Shown: positions 19,181 through 27,327 of the stretch, piece after piece
Numbering within the stretch: the first letter of the stretch is position 1
Layout: the number at the start of each line of letters is the position of its first letter
DNA from: Hyphomonadaceae bacterium UBA1933
GTDB lineage: Bacteria > Pseudomonadota > Alphaproteobacteria > Caulobacterales > Aquidulcibacteraceae
DNA: 64,000 bases
Direction: 5' to 3'
Assembly: GCA_002337085.1 (NCBI GenBank)
Contig: DDFH01000006.1
Coordinates: 153,098-217,097 of the forward strand
Position numbers and translations under genes: made by a program
The notes under the pieces: generated by a model
Seen by the model: the letters and a program-made list of their open reading frames with translations, nothing else
Databases searched by the model: none
Told to the model about the DNA's origin: nothing

Positions 19181-19270
19181 GGGCAGGTGGCCGAGTGGTT
19201 GAAGGCGCACGCCTGGAACGCGTGTATAGGTGAAAGTCTATCGAGGGTTCGAATCCCTCTCTGTCCGCCA
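19181..19270 (+). tRNA. tRNA-Ser (anticodon GGA)
   Basis: A complete class II tRNA. The acceptor GGGCAGG pairs with TCTGTCC (two G-T pairs), the D-arm region is GCCGAGTGGTTGAAGGC, the anticodon stem is CACGC/GCGTG around loop CTGGAAC, a long variable arm follows, the T-arm is GAGGGTTCGAATCCCTC, and CCA is encoded. It reads UCC and UCU serine codons. Confidence 0.96.
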
Positions 19271-19370
19271 TTAAATAAATAACATGGTATAGATGTTATT
19301 CCTGCATTTTCTGGCAGAACTTTTGATTACCTTCTTCCCCGCGCTCCCAAATCCCTGTAAAACCCCTATC

Positions 19371-19925
19371 ATGACAAAAACCCCAACACTTTCTATTATC
19401 GTTGCGCGCACTAAAAACCATTGTATTGGGATTAATGGTGATTTGCCGTTTCATTTGCGTTCGGATTTGCAAAATTTTAAAAAGCTTACATCCGGCAAAC
19501 CTATCATTATGGGGCGCAAGACGTTTCAATCATTGCCAAAATTATTGCCAAACCGCACCCATATTGTAATAAGCCGCGATTATAATTTTAAGGCGGCATC
19601 AAACCCCAATAGTGAGGTTTTGGTTTTCTCAAACCTTGTTACCGCCGCCGCCGCCGCACGTGCGATTGCCAGCGAAAATGGCCTTGACGAGGTTTTTGTG
19701 ATTGGTGGCGGTGAAATTTATAATCAGGCGCAATCACTTGCCGATAAAATCTATTTAACCGAGGCGGATTGCGAAATTGGCGGCGATACGTTTTTTGAAA
19801 TCAATGATGAAAGCGCATGGGAAACCGTTGAAACCACACATTTTGATGCCGCAGAGCATGATCAATTCCCATTTGATATTAAAATTATGGTTCGCAAGCC
19901 AACCAATGGCGGAAAAACCACTTAA
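19371..19925 (+). CDS. folA: dihydrofolate reductase
   Basis: Reduces dihydrofolate to tetrahydrofolate with NADPH. Family motifs are LSIIVARTKNHCIGINGDLP near the start, IIMGRKTFQSLP, and VIGGGEIYNQA. The protein is 184 residues from the ATG at 19371; the frame is open further upstream but that part has no DHFR homology. It lies directly before hflK-hflC, a gene order common in alphaproteobacteria (usually with thyA upstream, absent here). Confidence 0.94.
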   Translation: MTKTPTLSIIVARTKNHCIGINGDLPFHLRSDLQNFKKLTSGKPIIMGRKTFQSLPKLLPNRTHIVISRDYNFKAASNPNSEVLVFSNLVTAAAAARAIASENGLDEVFVIGGGEIYNQAQSLADKIYLTEADCEIGGDTFFEINDESAWETVETTHFDAAEHDQFPFDIKIMVRKPTNGGKTT

Positions 19926-20020
19926 AAACTTGAACTTTGTGCAAAAGTCCCTTTATATAAAAGAATTGAAAAGAATTATGGCCTAAGCACATAATTAATT
20001 TTTTTAATAAGGGAAAAATA

Positions 20021-21256
20021 ATGTCTGATGACAATGATTCGGATAATAAGAATCCGAATAATGAAAAGCCAAGCAGCCCCCAGAAGCCATCAAGCCCTTG
20101 GGGTAAGCCACAAGACACAAACAATAAAGGGAATGAACCCGTAAAAGGTCCTTGGGGGCAATACCCAAATAACCGTCCGAATAATTCACAAAATACCCCA
20201 AACAATCCTTGGGGTAATGGCGGTAATGGCCAACAATCTCAAAATCTTGATGATCTTGCCAAGCGCGTAGAAGATAAAATTCGCGGCATGTTTGGCAATG
20301 GCGCGGGTGGCGGTGGAAACAATACACCACCAACATATTCAAATGGCGGCAATGTTGATGGGCGCGTGTTTGGTTATATTGGTATGGGCATTTTGGCCCT
20401 GTGGCTGGCATCGGGGATTTATAAGGTTGACGCAGGTGAAGAGGCGATTGTTACCCGCTTTGGGCAATTTGTTCGCATTGCTGGTGATGGCCTTAATTAC
20501 CGCTTACCTTCTCCAATTGAACGCCATACAATTGTTAATGTGCAAAAGGTAAACACCCTTACAGTTGGTGCAGATGGCGATGAAAATGCAACCAATGGCT
20601 TGATGCTTACGGGCGATGAAAACATCGTCAATGTTGGCTTCCAAGTTTTTTGGCGGGTTAATAATGCCCCTGATTTTGTGTTTAATGTTGCCCATGGCCC
20701 CGATAATAACGGCAATGCCGACCAAACCATTAGTGCGGTTGCCGAAGCAGCAATGCGTGAGGTGGTTGGGCGTTCACAACTTGAAAAAGTTTTGACAACA
20801 GGTCGGGCACAAGTAGAAAGCCAAACCAAGGAATTAATACAAAAAACACTTGATCAATACCAATCTGGTATTGTGATTACGCAAGTGAATTTACGTCGTT
20901 CCGAACCGCCTTCATCGGTTGTTGATGCATTCCGCCAAGTTGCGGCCGCATCACAAGAAGCCGAAACCAAGGTGAACCAAGCAACAACCTATCGCAATTC
21001 GGTTGTTCCACAGGCACAGGGTGAGGCAGCACGCTTTAACCAGCTTTATCAGGAATATAAATTGGCGCCCGATGTTACACGCCAAAGGATTTATCTTGAA
21101 ACCATGGAAAAAATTTATGAGCGCGCGAATAAAATCATCATCGATGAAAAAGCGGGCAATGGCACTATGATGGTTTTACCACAAGACCTTCTTAAACCTG
21201 CCGCGCCAAAAGATGCGCAAAACGCAAATAATGCCAATAATGGAGGCAATAAATAA
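20021..21256 (+). CDS. hflK: FtsH protease modulator HflK
   Basis: A membrane-anchored SPFH-domain protein that forms the HflKC complex around the FtsH protease. The 411-residue protein opens with a low-complexity Asn/Pro/Gly/Ser-rich cytoplasmic stretch of about 100 residues. One membrane helix (GYIGMGILALWLASGIY) and the SPFH/band 7 domain follow, beginning DAGEEAIVTRFGQFV. The stop codon overlaps the ATG of hflC by one base. Confidence 0.95.
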   Translation: MSDDNDSDNKNPNNEKPSSPQKPSSPWGKPQDTNNKGNEPVKGPWGQYPNNRPNNSQNTPNNPWGNGGNGQQSQNLDDLAKRVEDKIRGMFGNGAGGGGNNTPPTYSNGGNVDGRVFGYIGMGILALWLASGIYKVDAGEEAIVTRFGQFVRIAGDGLNYRLPSPIERHTIVNVQKVNTLTVGADGDENATNGLMLTGDENIVNVGFQVFWRVNNAPDFVFNVAHGPDNNGNADQTISAVAEAAMREVVGRSQLEKVLTTGRAQVESQTKELIQKTLDQYQSGIVITQVNLRRSEPPSSVVDAFRQVAAASQEAETKVNQATTYRNSVVPQAQGEAARFNQLYQEYKLAPDVTRQRIYLETMEKIYERANKIIIDEKAGNGTMMVLPQDLLKPAAPKDAQNANNANNGGNK

Positions 21257-22062
21257 TGAATAAATCTTCTTTATTATTTGCACTTCCGATTGCGGTAATT
21301 GCGGCGGCTTCGTCACTTTTTGTCGTGCCACAAACTAAACAAGCCTTGGTTTTGCAATTTGGGCAACCAAAACGCATAATCAACCAAGATGGTCTTGACC
21401 CTGGTTTAAAAATTCGGGTTCCAATCACCGAGAATGTTGTGCTTTTTGAACGCCGTATTCTTGATTTACAACCAAATAGCAAATCAGAAATCGTAACCGC
21501 CGACCAAGAACGCCTTGAGGTTAATTCATTCGTTCGTTGGCGCATTACCGACCCATTGCGTTTTTATCAACGTGTAAGAACCGAAACCGTTGCCCGCGCC
21601 CGCCTTGAAAGCTTGCTCGAGGCATCAATGCGTAATGTTTTGGGTTCATCTTCTTCAAGTGACATCATTTCCGGTCGTCGTGCCGCATTAATGGCGGAAA
21701 TCAAACGTGTAATGAATGTCGAGGCGCGCGATTGGGGTCTGGTTATTGTCGATGTAAAAATCCGCGCCGCCGATTTGCCACAAGCAAACGAAGAACGTGT
21801 CTTCCAACGCATGCGTTCGGAGCGTGAACAGGCAGCAGCACAAGTTCGCGCAAACGGTGACCGTAAGGCACAAGAGGTTCGCGGTGCCGCAGATCAAGAA
21901 CGGGCAAAAATTCTTGCCGATGCCTATAATCAAGATCCTGACTTTGCGGCATTTTACCGTTCAATGCAATCGTATGATAAAGCCTTCCCCGAAGGTACAA
22001 ATATTATCGTAAGCCCAGATAGCGATTTCTTCAGATATTTCAAATCGCGCAAAGGGCAATAA
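21256..22062 (+). CDS. hflC: FtsH protease modulator HflC
   Basis: The second subunit of the HflKC complex. The N-terminal hydrophobic segment (LLFALPIAVIAAASSLFVV) anchors it, and the SPFH domain starts with QTKQALVLQFGQPKR. A long Ala/Glu/Arg helix (RMRSEREQAAAQVRANGDRK) then assembles with HflK. At 268 residues it is somewhat shorter than enteric HflC. A hairpin terminator follows within 25 bases. Confidence 0.95.
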   Translation: MNKSSLLFALPIAVIAAASSLFVVPQTKQALVLQFGQPKRIINQDGLDPGLKIRVPITENVVLFERRILDLQPNSKSEIVTADQERLEVNSFVRWRITDPLRFYQRVRTETVARARLESLLEASMRNVLGSSSSSDIISGRRAALMAEIKRVMNVEARDWGLVIVDVKIRAADLPQANEERVFQRMRSEREQAAAQVRANGDRKAQEVRGAADQERAKILADAYNQDPDFAAFYRSMQSYDKAFPEGTNIIVSPDSDFFRYFKSRKGQ

Positions 22063-22084
22063 ATTGCTTGCATAATAATGAATT

Positions 22085-22113
22085 AAAGGCTCGCAAATTG
22101 CGGGCCTTTTTTC
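22085..22113 (+). terminator. terminator after hflC
   Basis: AAAGGCTCGC pairs with GCGGGCCTTT (one G-T pair) over a short loop and is followed by TTTTTCTT. Confidence 0.85.
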
Positions 22114-22133
22114 TTGAAACTGTGAGCACGGCA

Positions 22134-22157
22134 TGTTATAACTTATGTTATAACTTA
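22134..22157 (+). promoter_or_regulatory. tandem 12-base operator upstream of the antitoxin gene
   Basis: The 12-mer TGTTATAACTTA occurs twice in immediate succession, and each copy contains the perfect palindrome GTTATAAC. The pair ends 12 bases before the antitoxin ATG. It is well placed for autorepression by the AbrB-fold antitoxin. Confidence 0.7.
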
Positions 22158-22169
22158 AAAGGTGCAATT

Positions 22170-22394
22170 ATGGCTGTGACAAAACTTGTAAAAATCGGCA
22201 ATAGCGTTGGCGTAATTCTTCCGAAGGCACTAATCGATGATTTTGGCCTTGATGTTGGTGCAGAGGTGCAAATTAACAAGAATAATGAAAATATCATTAT
22301 CTCTAACAATAACAGTAATTTTTCTGCTTATGTCGATGCCGCCCGCGAAATTATGCGTGATTACGACCTAACTATGCGTGAATTGGCTAAATAG
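22170..22394 (+). CDS. AbrB/MazE-type antitoxin
   Basis: A 74-residue swapped-hairpin AbrB-fold DNA-binding protein, recognised from VTKLVKIGNSVGVILPKALI and the following GLDVGAEVQI. The C-terminal half (AYVDAAREIMRDYDLTMREL) would be the toxin-neutralising tail. AAAAGG precedes ATG 22170; the frame is open upstream but runs through the operator. It lies eight bases before the Doc toxin gene. The usual Doc partner is Phd, so this is a mixed pairing. Confidence 0.88.
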   Translation: MAVTKLVKIGNSVGVILPKALIDDFGLDVGAEVQINKNNENIIISNNNSNFSAYVDAAREIMRDYDLTMRELAK

Positions 22395-22402
22395 GCACTA
22401 TC

Positions 22403-22783
22403 ATGAAAGACTGGCAATGGATTGACGAAGATATCGCCTTAATGCTGCATCAAATGTCTATAAAAAACTATGGCGGGGCGGACGGTGTACGTGACATTGG
22501 ATTGTTGAAAAGTGCATTGGCGCGCCCCCAAAATATTGTTGCGGATGGTGCTGCAAATATTTTCTTGCTTGCGGCGGCATACGGGTTTGGCATTGTTCGA
22601 AATCATCCTTTTATTGATGGCAATAAGCGCACCGCTTTTTTATGCTGCCTTAGTTTTTTGCGGGTACACGGTGTTAAATTCAAAGCTTCACAAGCCGAAG
22701 CAGCGGCAGCCTTTTTGGAACTTGCCGCCGGAAATTTATCTGAAGAAGGTTTGGCGCATTGGCTTCGGGAAAAATCTGAATGA
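22403..22783 (+). CDS. doc: Doc (death-on-curing) family toxin
   Basis: A 126-residue Fic-fold toxin. The active-site motif is HPFIDGNKRTAFL, which matches the Doc form HxFx(D/N)xNKR. The P1 Doc toxin phosphorylates elongation factor Tu and stops translation; the same activity is inferred here. The N-terminal GGADGVRDIGLLKSAL segment is also typical of Doc. It is coupled to the AbrB-type antitoxin upstream and overlaps the following channel gene by four bases. Confidence 0.9.
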   Translation: MKDWQWIDEDIALMLHQMSIKNYGGADGVRDIGLLKSALARPQNIVADGAANIFLLAAAYGFGIVRNHPFIDGNKRTAFLCCLSFLRVHGVKFKASQAEAAAAFLELAAGNLSEEGLAHWLREKSE

Positions 22784-23400
22784 CTGATTTAAAAGACATA
22801 TTTTTTACCCTTGATTTGGCGGGTACATTTATTTTTGCGGCAACCGGTGCATTGGTTGCAGCACGTAAAAAGCACGACATAATAACTTTTGGCTTTTTCG
22901 CGTGTGTTACAGGTATTGGTGGCGGAACATTGCGCGATTTATTGATTGATGTTCCAGTTTTTTGGATTCACCAGCCCGCCTATATTGCCATCTGTTTATT
23001 ATCGGCATTATTGGTGTGGCTATTTGGTTATGTGGTCTTTAAGTTTGATATTATCATCTGGCTTGATGCGGCAGGTATGGCAGCATTTTCTGTCGTCGGT
23101 GCATCTAAGGCACTGGCAAATGGGGTTTCACCCCTTAATGCTGTAATAATGGGTGTCATTACCTGTGTATTCGGTGGTGTAATTCGTGATGTATTGGCGG
23201 GGCAGCAAAACATGCTTTTGCGGCGTGAAATTTATATTACCGCCGCATTATTGGGATCAACTGTTTTCGTTGGGCTTTATTCATTGAATGTTGGATTTTG
23301 GCTTGCCGCCATTCCAGCAGTATTGCTTGCATTTTGGTTGCGCGGCTCGGCAATTTTATTTGGCTGGCAGCTGCCTGGCTTTGGCAAAAACAACAAATAA
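22780..23400 (+). CDS. TRIC-type cation channel family membrane protein (UPF0126/YicG-like)
   Basis: A seven-helix inner-membrane protein of 206 residues made of two homologous three-helix repeats, each carrying the conserved glycine-rich motif (GGGTLRDLL and GGVIRDVL). This is the layout of bacterial trimeric intracellular cation channels. The ion and role in this organism are unknown. Its start overlaps the doc stop region by four bases, so it may be co-transcribed with the toxin-antitoxin pair, an unusual context. Confidence 0.88.
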   Translation: MTDLKDIFFTLDLAGTFIFAATGALVAARKKHDIITFGFFACVTGIGGGTLRDLLIDVPVFWIHQPAYIAICLLSALLVWLFGYVVFKFDIIIWLDAAGMAAFSVVGASKALANGVSPLNAVIMGVITCVFGGVIRDVLAGQQNMLLRREIYITAALLGSTVFVGLYSLNVGFWLAAIPAVLLAFWLRGSAILFGWQLPGFGKNNK

Positions 23401-23402
23401 AT

Positions 23403-23436
23403 AAAAGGCTTGGATATTTTCACATCCAAGCCTTTT
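23403..23436 (+). terminator. terminator after the TRIC-like gene
   Basis: A perfect 13-bp stem (AAAAGGCTTGGAT and complement) with an 8-base loop. The outer stem has the same sequence as the hairpin at 2044. Confidence 0.85.
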
Positions 23437-23457
23437 GAAATATGTGCCAATAAAATC

Positions 23458-23481
23458 TAAAACCACGCTTTTGGTTTTTAT
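23458..23481 (-). terminator. second hairpin, terminator facing etfA
   Basis: AAAACCA pairs with TGGTTTT around CGCTT. Read on the minus strand it is followed by a T-rich run. It is the diverged copy of the hairpin at 2085-2120. Confidence 0.55.
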
Positions 23482-23532
23482 TGTCTTATTATATCACCCG
23501 ACCAATGTGTGCCAAAGGCGAGAGAGGTGATT

Positions 23533-24447
23533 TTATAATGCAGCCATCAACTCAGGAACGGCATCTTTATAATCCGCAACCAAACCAAAATCCGCAACAG
23601 CGAAAATTGGCGCATCAGGGTCTTTATTGATTGCCACGATGGTTTTGGAATCTTTCATACCTGCAAGGTGTTGAATCGCACCCGAAATACCAACCGCGAC
23701 ATAAAGTTCAGGTGCAACAACCTTACCAGTTTGACCAACTTGATAGTCGTTTGGTGCGTAACCGGCATCAACCGCCGCACGTGATGCACCAACCGCTGCA
23801 CCAAGTTTATCAGCCAATGGCACGATAACTTTGTTGAATTCTTCTTCTGAACCCAATGCACGACCACCAGAAACCACACGTTTTGCACCCTGAAGCTCAG
23901 GACGGTCTGATTTCACCATTTCTTCGGAAACAAAAGTTGCAGAATGCGCAGGTGCAGCAGGTGAAATAGTTTCCACCGCCGCAGAACCACCATTTTCCGC
24001 CGCCACAAAAGAAGTGGTACGAACAGTGATGATTTTTTTAGCATCAGATGTTTCAACGCTTTCAAGCGCATTGCCTGCATAGATTGGGCGGGTGAAAGCA
24101 TTTGGCGCATTTACCGCAATTACATCCGAAATAAAGGCGCAATCAAGTTTTGCCGCAAGACGTGGCGCCGCATTTTTACCAGTTGCACCAGCAATGAAAA
24201 TAATTGCTTCATAGGCATCAGCAAGAGGAAGGATTGTTGCCTCAATCGCTTCGGCAATATCTTTTGAAAGGGCATCCGAAGATGCAATTAAAACCTTGGT
24301 AACGCCAGTGATTTTCGCCGTACCATCTGCATCAGCAGTTGTTAAAACATGAACATCAGAAGAAATTGCCAATGCAGCAGTAACCGCTTTATTGGTTGAA
24401 TCTTTTACATGAACGCCATCAGTTTCCGCATATACTAAAACAGTCAT
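23533..24447 (-). CDS. etfA: electron transfer flavoprotein alpha subunit
   Basis: Carries FAD and passes electrons from acyl-CoA dehydrogenases to ETF:ubiquinone oxidoreductase. The 304-residue protein ends with the FAD-binding domain: VVSGGRALGSEEEF, the GAAVGASRAAVDAGY segment, QVGQTGKVVAPELYVAVGIS, and AINKDPDAPIF. It overlaps etfB by one base, so the pair is translationally coupled. The organism therefore burns fatty or branched-chain acyl-CoAs. Confidence 0.96.
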   Translation of the reverse strand: MTVLVYAETDGVHVKDSTNKAVTAALAISSDVHVLTTADADGTAKITGVTKVLIASSDALSKDIAEAIEATILPLADAYEAIIFIAGATGKNAAPRLAAKLDCAFISDVIAVNAPNAFTRPIYAGNALESVETSDAKKIITVRTTSFVAAENGGSAAVETISPAAPAHSATFVSEEMVKSDRPELQGAKRVVSGGRALGSEEEFNKVIVPLADKLGAAVGASRAAVDAGYAPNDYQVGQTGKVVAPELYVAVGISGAIQHLAGMKDSKTIVAINKDPDAPIFAVADFGLVADYKDAVPELMAAL

Positions 24448-25193
24448 TAGATTACCCCTGCGTCTTTAAGTTTTGCCACTAATTCACCCACTGTTTCCAC
24501 CTTAATACCCGCAGAGCGTTTTGGTGGTTCGGTTACTTTGGTAACTTTTAAATGTGGTGCAAGGTCAATGCCATAAGAAGATGCTTCTTTTATATCAATC
24601 GGCTTTTTCTTTGCTTTCATGATATTTGGAAGTGATGCAAAACGTGGTTCATTAAGGCGAAGGTCAACCGTAATGATTGCAGGAAGCGCAACTTCAAGAG
24701 TTTGTAAACCACCGTCAACTTCACGGGTTACTTTGGCTTTGCCACCTTCTACCACAACTTCTGACGCAAAGGTTGCTTGTGGTAAATCAAGAAGTGCCGC
24801 AAGCATTTGACCAGTAGCGTTATTATCGCCATCAATTGCCTGTTTACCCATAATAACCGCATCTGGTTTTTCTTCTTCGAATACTGCCTTAAGCAATTTT
24901 GCAACCGCTAAAGGTTCAGGATCAACATCGGTAGTTAGAAGAATCGCACGATCCGCACCCATTGCAAGAGCCGTTCTTAAGGTTTCTTGTGCTTGGGTAA
25001 CGCCGATAGAAACAGCCACAACCTCGGTCGCGATGCCTTTTTCTTTTAGGCGAACCGCCTCTTCAACCGCAATTTCGCAAAATGGGTTCATGCTCATTTT
25101 AACATTGGCAAGATCAACACCGGTTTCATCGGTTTTAACCCTAACTTTAACATTATAGTCGATAACCCTTTTGACGGGCACTAAAATTTTCAT
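24447..25193 (-). CDS. etfB: electron transfer flavoprotein beta subunit
   Basis: The AMP-binding partner of EtfA, 248 residues. Family segments are KILVPVKRVIDYNVKVRV, the acidic NPFCEIAVEEAVRLKE and GKQAIDGDNNATGQMLAALL. I chose ATG 25193 because GGGAGTTGAGG lies just upstream; the frame can be read from a TTG two codons earlier. Confidence 0.96.
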   Translation of the reverse strand: MKILVPVKRVIDYNVKVRVKTDETGVDLANVKMSMNPFCEIAVEEAVRLKEKGIATEVVAVSIGVTQAQETLRTALAMGADRAILLTTDVDPEPLAVAKLLKAVFEEEKPDAVIMGKQAIDGDNNATGQMLAALLDLPQATFASEVVVEGGKAKVTREVDGGLQTLEVALPAIITVDLRLNEPRFASLPNIMKAKKKPIDIKEASSYGIDLAPHLKVTKVTEPPKRSAGIKVETVGELVAKLKDAGVI

Positions 25194-25314
25194 CCTCAAC
25201 TCCCGAGTTTTGATACGTTAGTACCGTTTTAATAACAATTAAAAGCCATTTGGCAATGTTTTTTTTTGTTGCGGTGCATAAATTATACAAAACAGCGTTT
25301 TATCTGGTGCTAAC

Positions 25315-25716
25315 ATGTTAAATCGACGTAGTTTATTGAAAATAAGCATTTCTGCAATGGGATTACTTCCAATCCCTGCCCTTGCTGCGGGTGCGAACAA
25401 GCCTAGCGAAAGTAATTATGTTGGAACAACGCAAATCACTGGCTCGTTGATGAGCGGCACGCGGTCTGTAGGAATTATGCAGGTTGATGCCACGGTTTAC
25501 ACAGTTGACGCCGCGCTAAAACAACGACTTTTGGCATCACAACCGTTGATTCAATCGAAATGGCGTAACGCGTTACAATATTATATCGCCAATTATTATA
25601 TGATTGGCAGTGTTCCCGACGCCAGCCTGATTGCCGCATTATTTCAACGCGCAATTGGCACAGAAATTGGCAATTCACGCGGGCGCGTTCTTATCATTTC
25701 GGTAATTGCACGCTAA
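25315..25716 (+). CDS. hypothetical exported protein with Tat-like signal
   Basis: A 133-residue product starting MLNRRSLLKISISAMG, a twin-arginine-type signal followed by a hydrophobic segment and cleavage after ALA. The mature part has a beta-rich N-terminal half (TQITGSLMSGTRSVGIMQVD) and a helical segment with tyrosines. I recognise no catalytic motif or cofactor ligand that would explain Tat export. It stands alone between etfB (divergent) and the mesaconyl-CoA hydratase gene. Confidence 0.65.
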   Translation: MLNRRSLLKISISAMGLLPIPALAAGANKPSESNYVGTTQITGSLMSGTRSVGIMQVDATVYTVDAALKQRLLASQPLIQSKWRNALQYYIANYYMIGSVPDASLIAALFQRAIGTEIGNSRGRVLIISVIAR

Positions 25717-25831
25717 TTACGGCTGAATAGTTTTCACACCCCCAAAAGTCTAACAATTTTTTGACTTTTAATTTCATAAATTTTGTGCAATGCAAAATAT
25801 TATTTCAAAAATATTATCTATGGGTGAGGAT

Positions 25832-26902
25832 ATGAGCAATAAAACTAATTCAGGCCATTTTTTTGAAGATTTTATGGTTGGGCAATCAATACAGCACGCC
25901 ACACCACGCACCATAACCGATGGTGACGCGGCACTTTATATTGCATTAACTGGTTCGCGTTTTGCGCAATTTTCATCACAAAAATTTGCGTTTGATGTTG
26001 GTTTTGAAATTGCACCAATTGATTCTCTTTTATTATTTCACGTTGTTTTTGGAAAATCAGTTCCCGATATTTCATTGAATGCGGTTGCCAATCTTGGTTA
26101 TGCGGAATGCAAATTTTTACGCGCCGTAAAAGCGGGCGATACCATTAATTCGCAATCAGAAATCATTGGCATAAAAGAAAACTCAAATGGTAAAACTGGT
26201 GTGGTTTATGTTCGCACCCGTGGTTTTAACCAATTTGGTAAAGAGGTTTTGTCATATTGCCGTTGGGTAATGGTGAACAAGCGTGATGCAAATCACCCTG
26301 CGCCGCGCGCAGAATTACCAAATCTTGCACCATTTGTTGCCCCGACCGATCTTGTCCCACCATGCGAGTTAAAGCCAGAAAGTTGGGATTGTGATTTGTC
26401 GGGTTCAAAATATTCATATGAAGATTATGAAATCGGCGAAAAGATTGACCATAAAGACGGCATGACCATTGAGGAGGCCGAGCATCAAATCGCAACCCGC
26501 CTTTACCAAAACACTGCAAAAGTGCATTTTGATGGATTTGGAATGAAGGCGTCACGCTTTGGCAAGCGCCTTATTTACGGCGGCGTAGTTATTTCAACTG
26601 CGCGGGCGATTGCTTTTAACGGCCTTGAAAATGCCGGACAAATTATTGCAATTAATGCCGGGCGTCATGTAAACCCATTATTTGCGGGCGACACAATTTA
26701 CGCATGGTCAGAAGTTTTGGACAAGGTTGAAATTGGTGGCGGTTGGGGTGCATTGCGCCTTCGCCTTATTGCGACCAAGGATTTACCATGCGATCTATTC
26801 CCATTAAAAACCGAAAACGGCGATTATCTTCCCGAAGTATTGCTTGATTTAGATTATTGGGTGGCAATTCCATTGCGCCGCTTTATGCAAATTGGTGTTT
26901 AA
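25832..26902 (+). CDS. mch: mesaconyl-CoA (2-methylfumaryl-CoA) hydratase
   Basis: Interconverts mesaconyl-CoA and beta-methylmalyl-CoA in the ethylmalonyl-CoA pathway of acetyl-CoA assimilation. The 356-residue protein is a tandem MaoC hotdog. Long segments are characteristic of this enzyme in alphaproteobacteria: FFEDFMVGQSIQHATPRTIT, VPDISLNAVANLGYAECKFL, and IGIKENSNGKTGVVYVRTRG. I chose ATG 25832, in front of which GAGGAT is found; ATG 25790 is the open-frame alternative. The other pathway genes (ccr, ecm, mcd, mcl) are not in the window. Confidence 0.9.
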   Translation: MSNKTNSGHFFEDFMVGQSIQHATPRTITDGDAALYIALTGSRFAQFSSQKFAFDVGFEIAPIDSLLLFHVVFGKSVPDISLNAVANLGYAECKFLRAVKAGDTINSQSEIIGIKENSNGKTGVVYVRTRGFNQFGKEVLSYCRWVMVNKRDANHPAPRAELPNLAPFVAPTDLVPPCELKPESWDCDLSGSKYSYEDYEIGEKIDHKDGMTIEEAEHQIATRLYQNTAKVHFDGFGMKASRFGKRLIYGGVVISTARAIAFNGLENAGQIIAINAGRHVNPLFAGDTIYAWSEVLDKVEIGGGWGALRLRLIATKDLPCDLFPLKTENGDYLPEVLLDLDYWVAIPLRRFMQIGV

Positions 26903-26905
26903 TTA

Positions 26906-27316
26906 ATGTTTGAACTTCACCCGCGCCTTATGGCGGATACATTTGAAATATGTGAATTGGGGCAATCAAAATTACTTTTGATGAATGATGCACGTTACCT
27001 TTGGTGCGTCATTGTCCCTAAAATTGCGGGTGCGGTTGAATGGCATGATTTGGACGAAGCCACCGCCACCACAGTTTTTAATGAAACCATGGCGGTTTCA
27101 CGCGCAATTAAAACCCTTGAAGGCATTGATAAAATTAATATCGGCGCAATTGGTAATGTGGTTTCACAGCTTCATATACATGTCATTGGGCGCAAAATTG
27201 GTGATGCGGCATGGCCCACACCAGTTTGGGGCAATGGCATAGCTGAAGCTTATTCCGATACAGATGCAAAAAATATTATTGAAAAAATAAAAACTGCACT
27301 ACAAAAACCTCTTTAA
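26906..27316 (+). CDS. HIT-family nucleotide hydrolase/transferase
   Basis: A 136-residue histidine-triad protein. The catalytic motif HxHxH is in SQLHIHVIGRK, and the fold start KLLLMNDARYLWCVIVPK is usual. Substrates of bacterial HIT proteins are nucleotide phosphoramidates or dinucleotides; the specific one here is unknown. It starts three bases after the hydratase gene, so it is probably co-transcribed. Confidence 0.9.
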   Translation: MFELHPRLMADTFEICELGQSKLLLMNDARYLWCVIVPKIAGAVEWHDLDEATATTVFNETMAVSRAIKTLEGIDKINIGAIGNVVSQLHIHVIGRKIGDAAWPTPVWGNGIAEAYSDTDAKNIIEKIKTALQKPL

Positions 27317-27327
27317 AGGGGTATTGA

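Noticed and set aside
19077..19271. 64-residue minus-strand ORF (MADREGFEPS...) across tRNA-Ser
   Set aside because: It is a translation of the complement of the tRNA gene and its leader, a familiar false ORF; no ribosome site.
22068..22169. N-terminal extension of the AbrB antitoxin from 22068
   Set aside because: It would run through the hflC terminator and the operator; ATG 22170 has the ribosome site and begins the domain.
25215..25245. CtrA-like TTAA pair upstream of etfB
   Set aside because: Spacing is six bases and there is no C after the second TTAA; chance is likely in AT-rich DNA.
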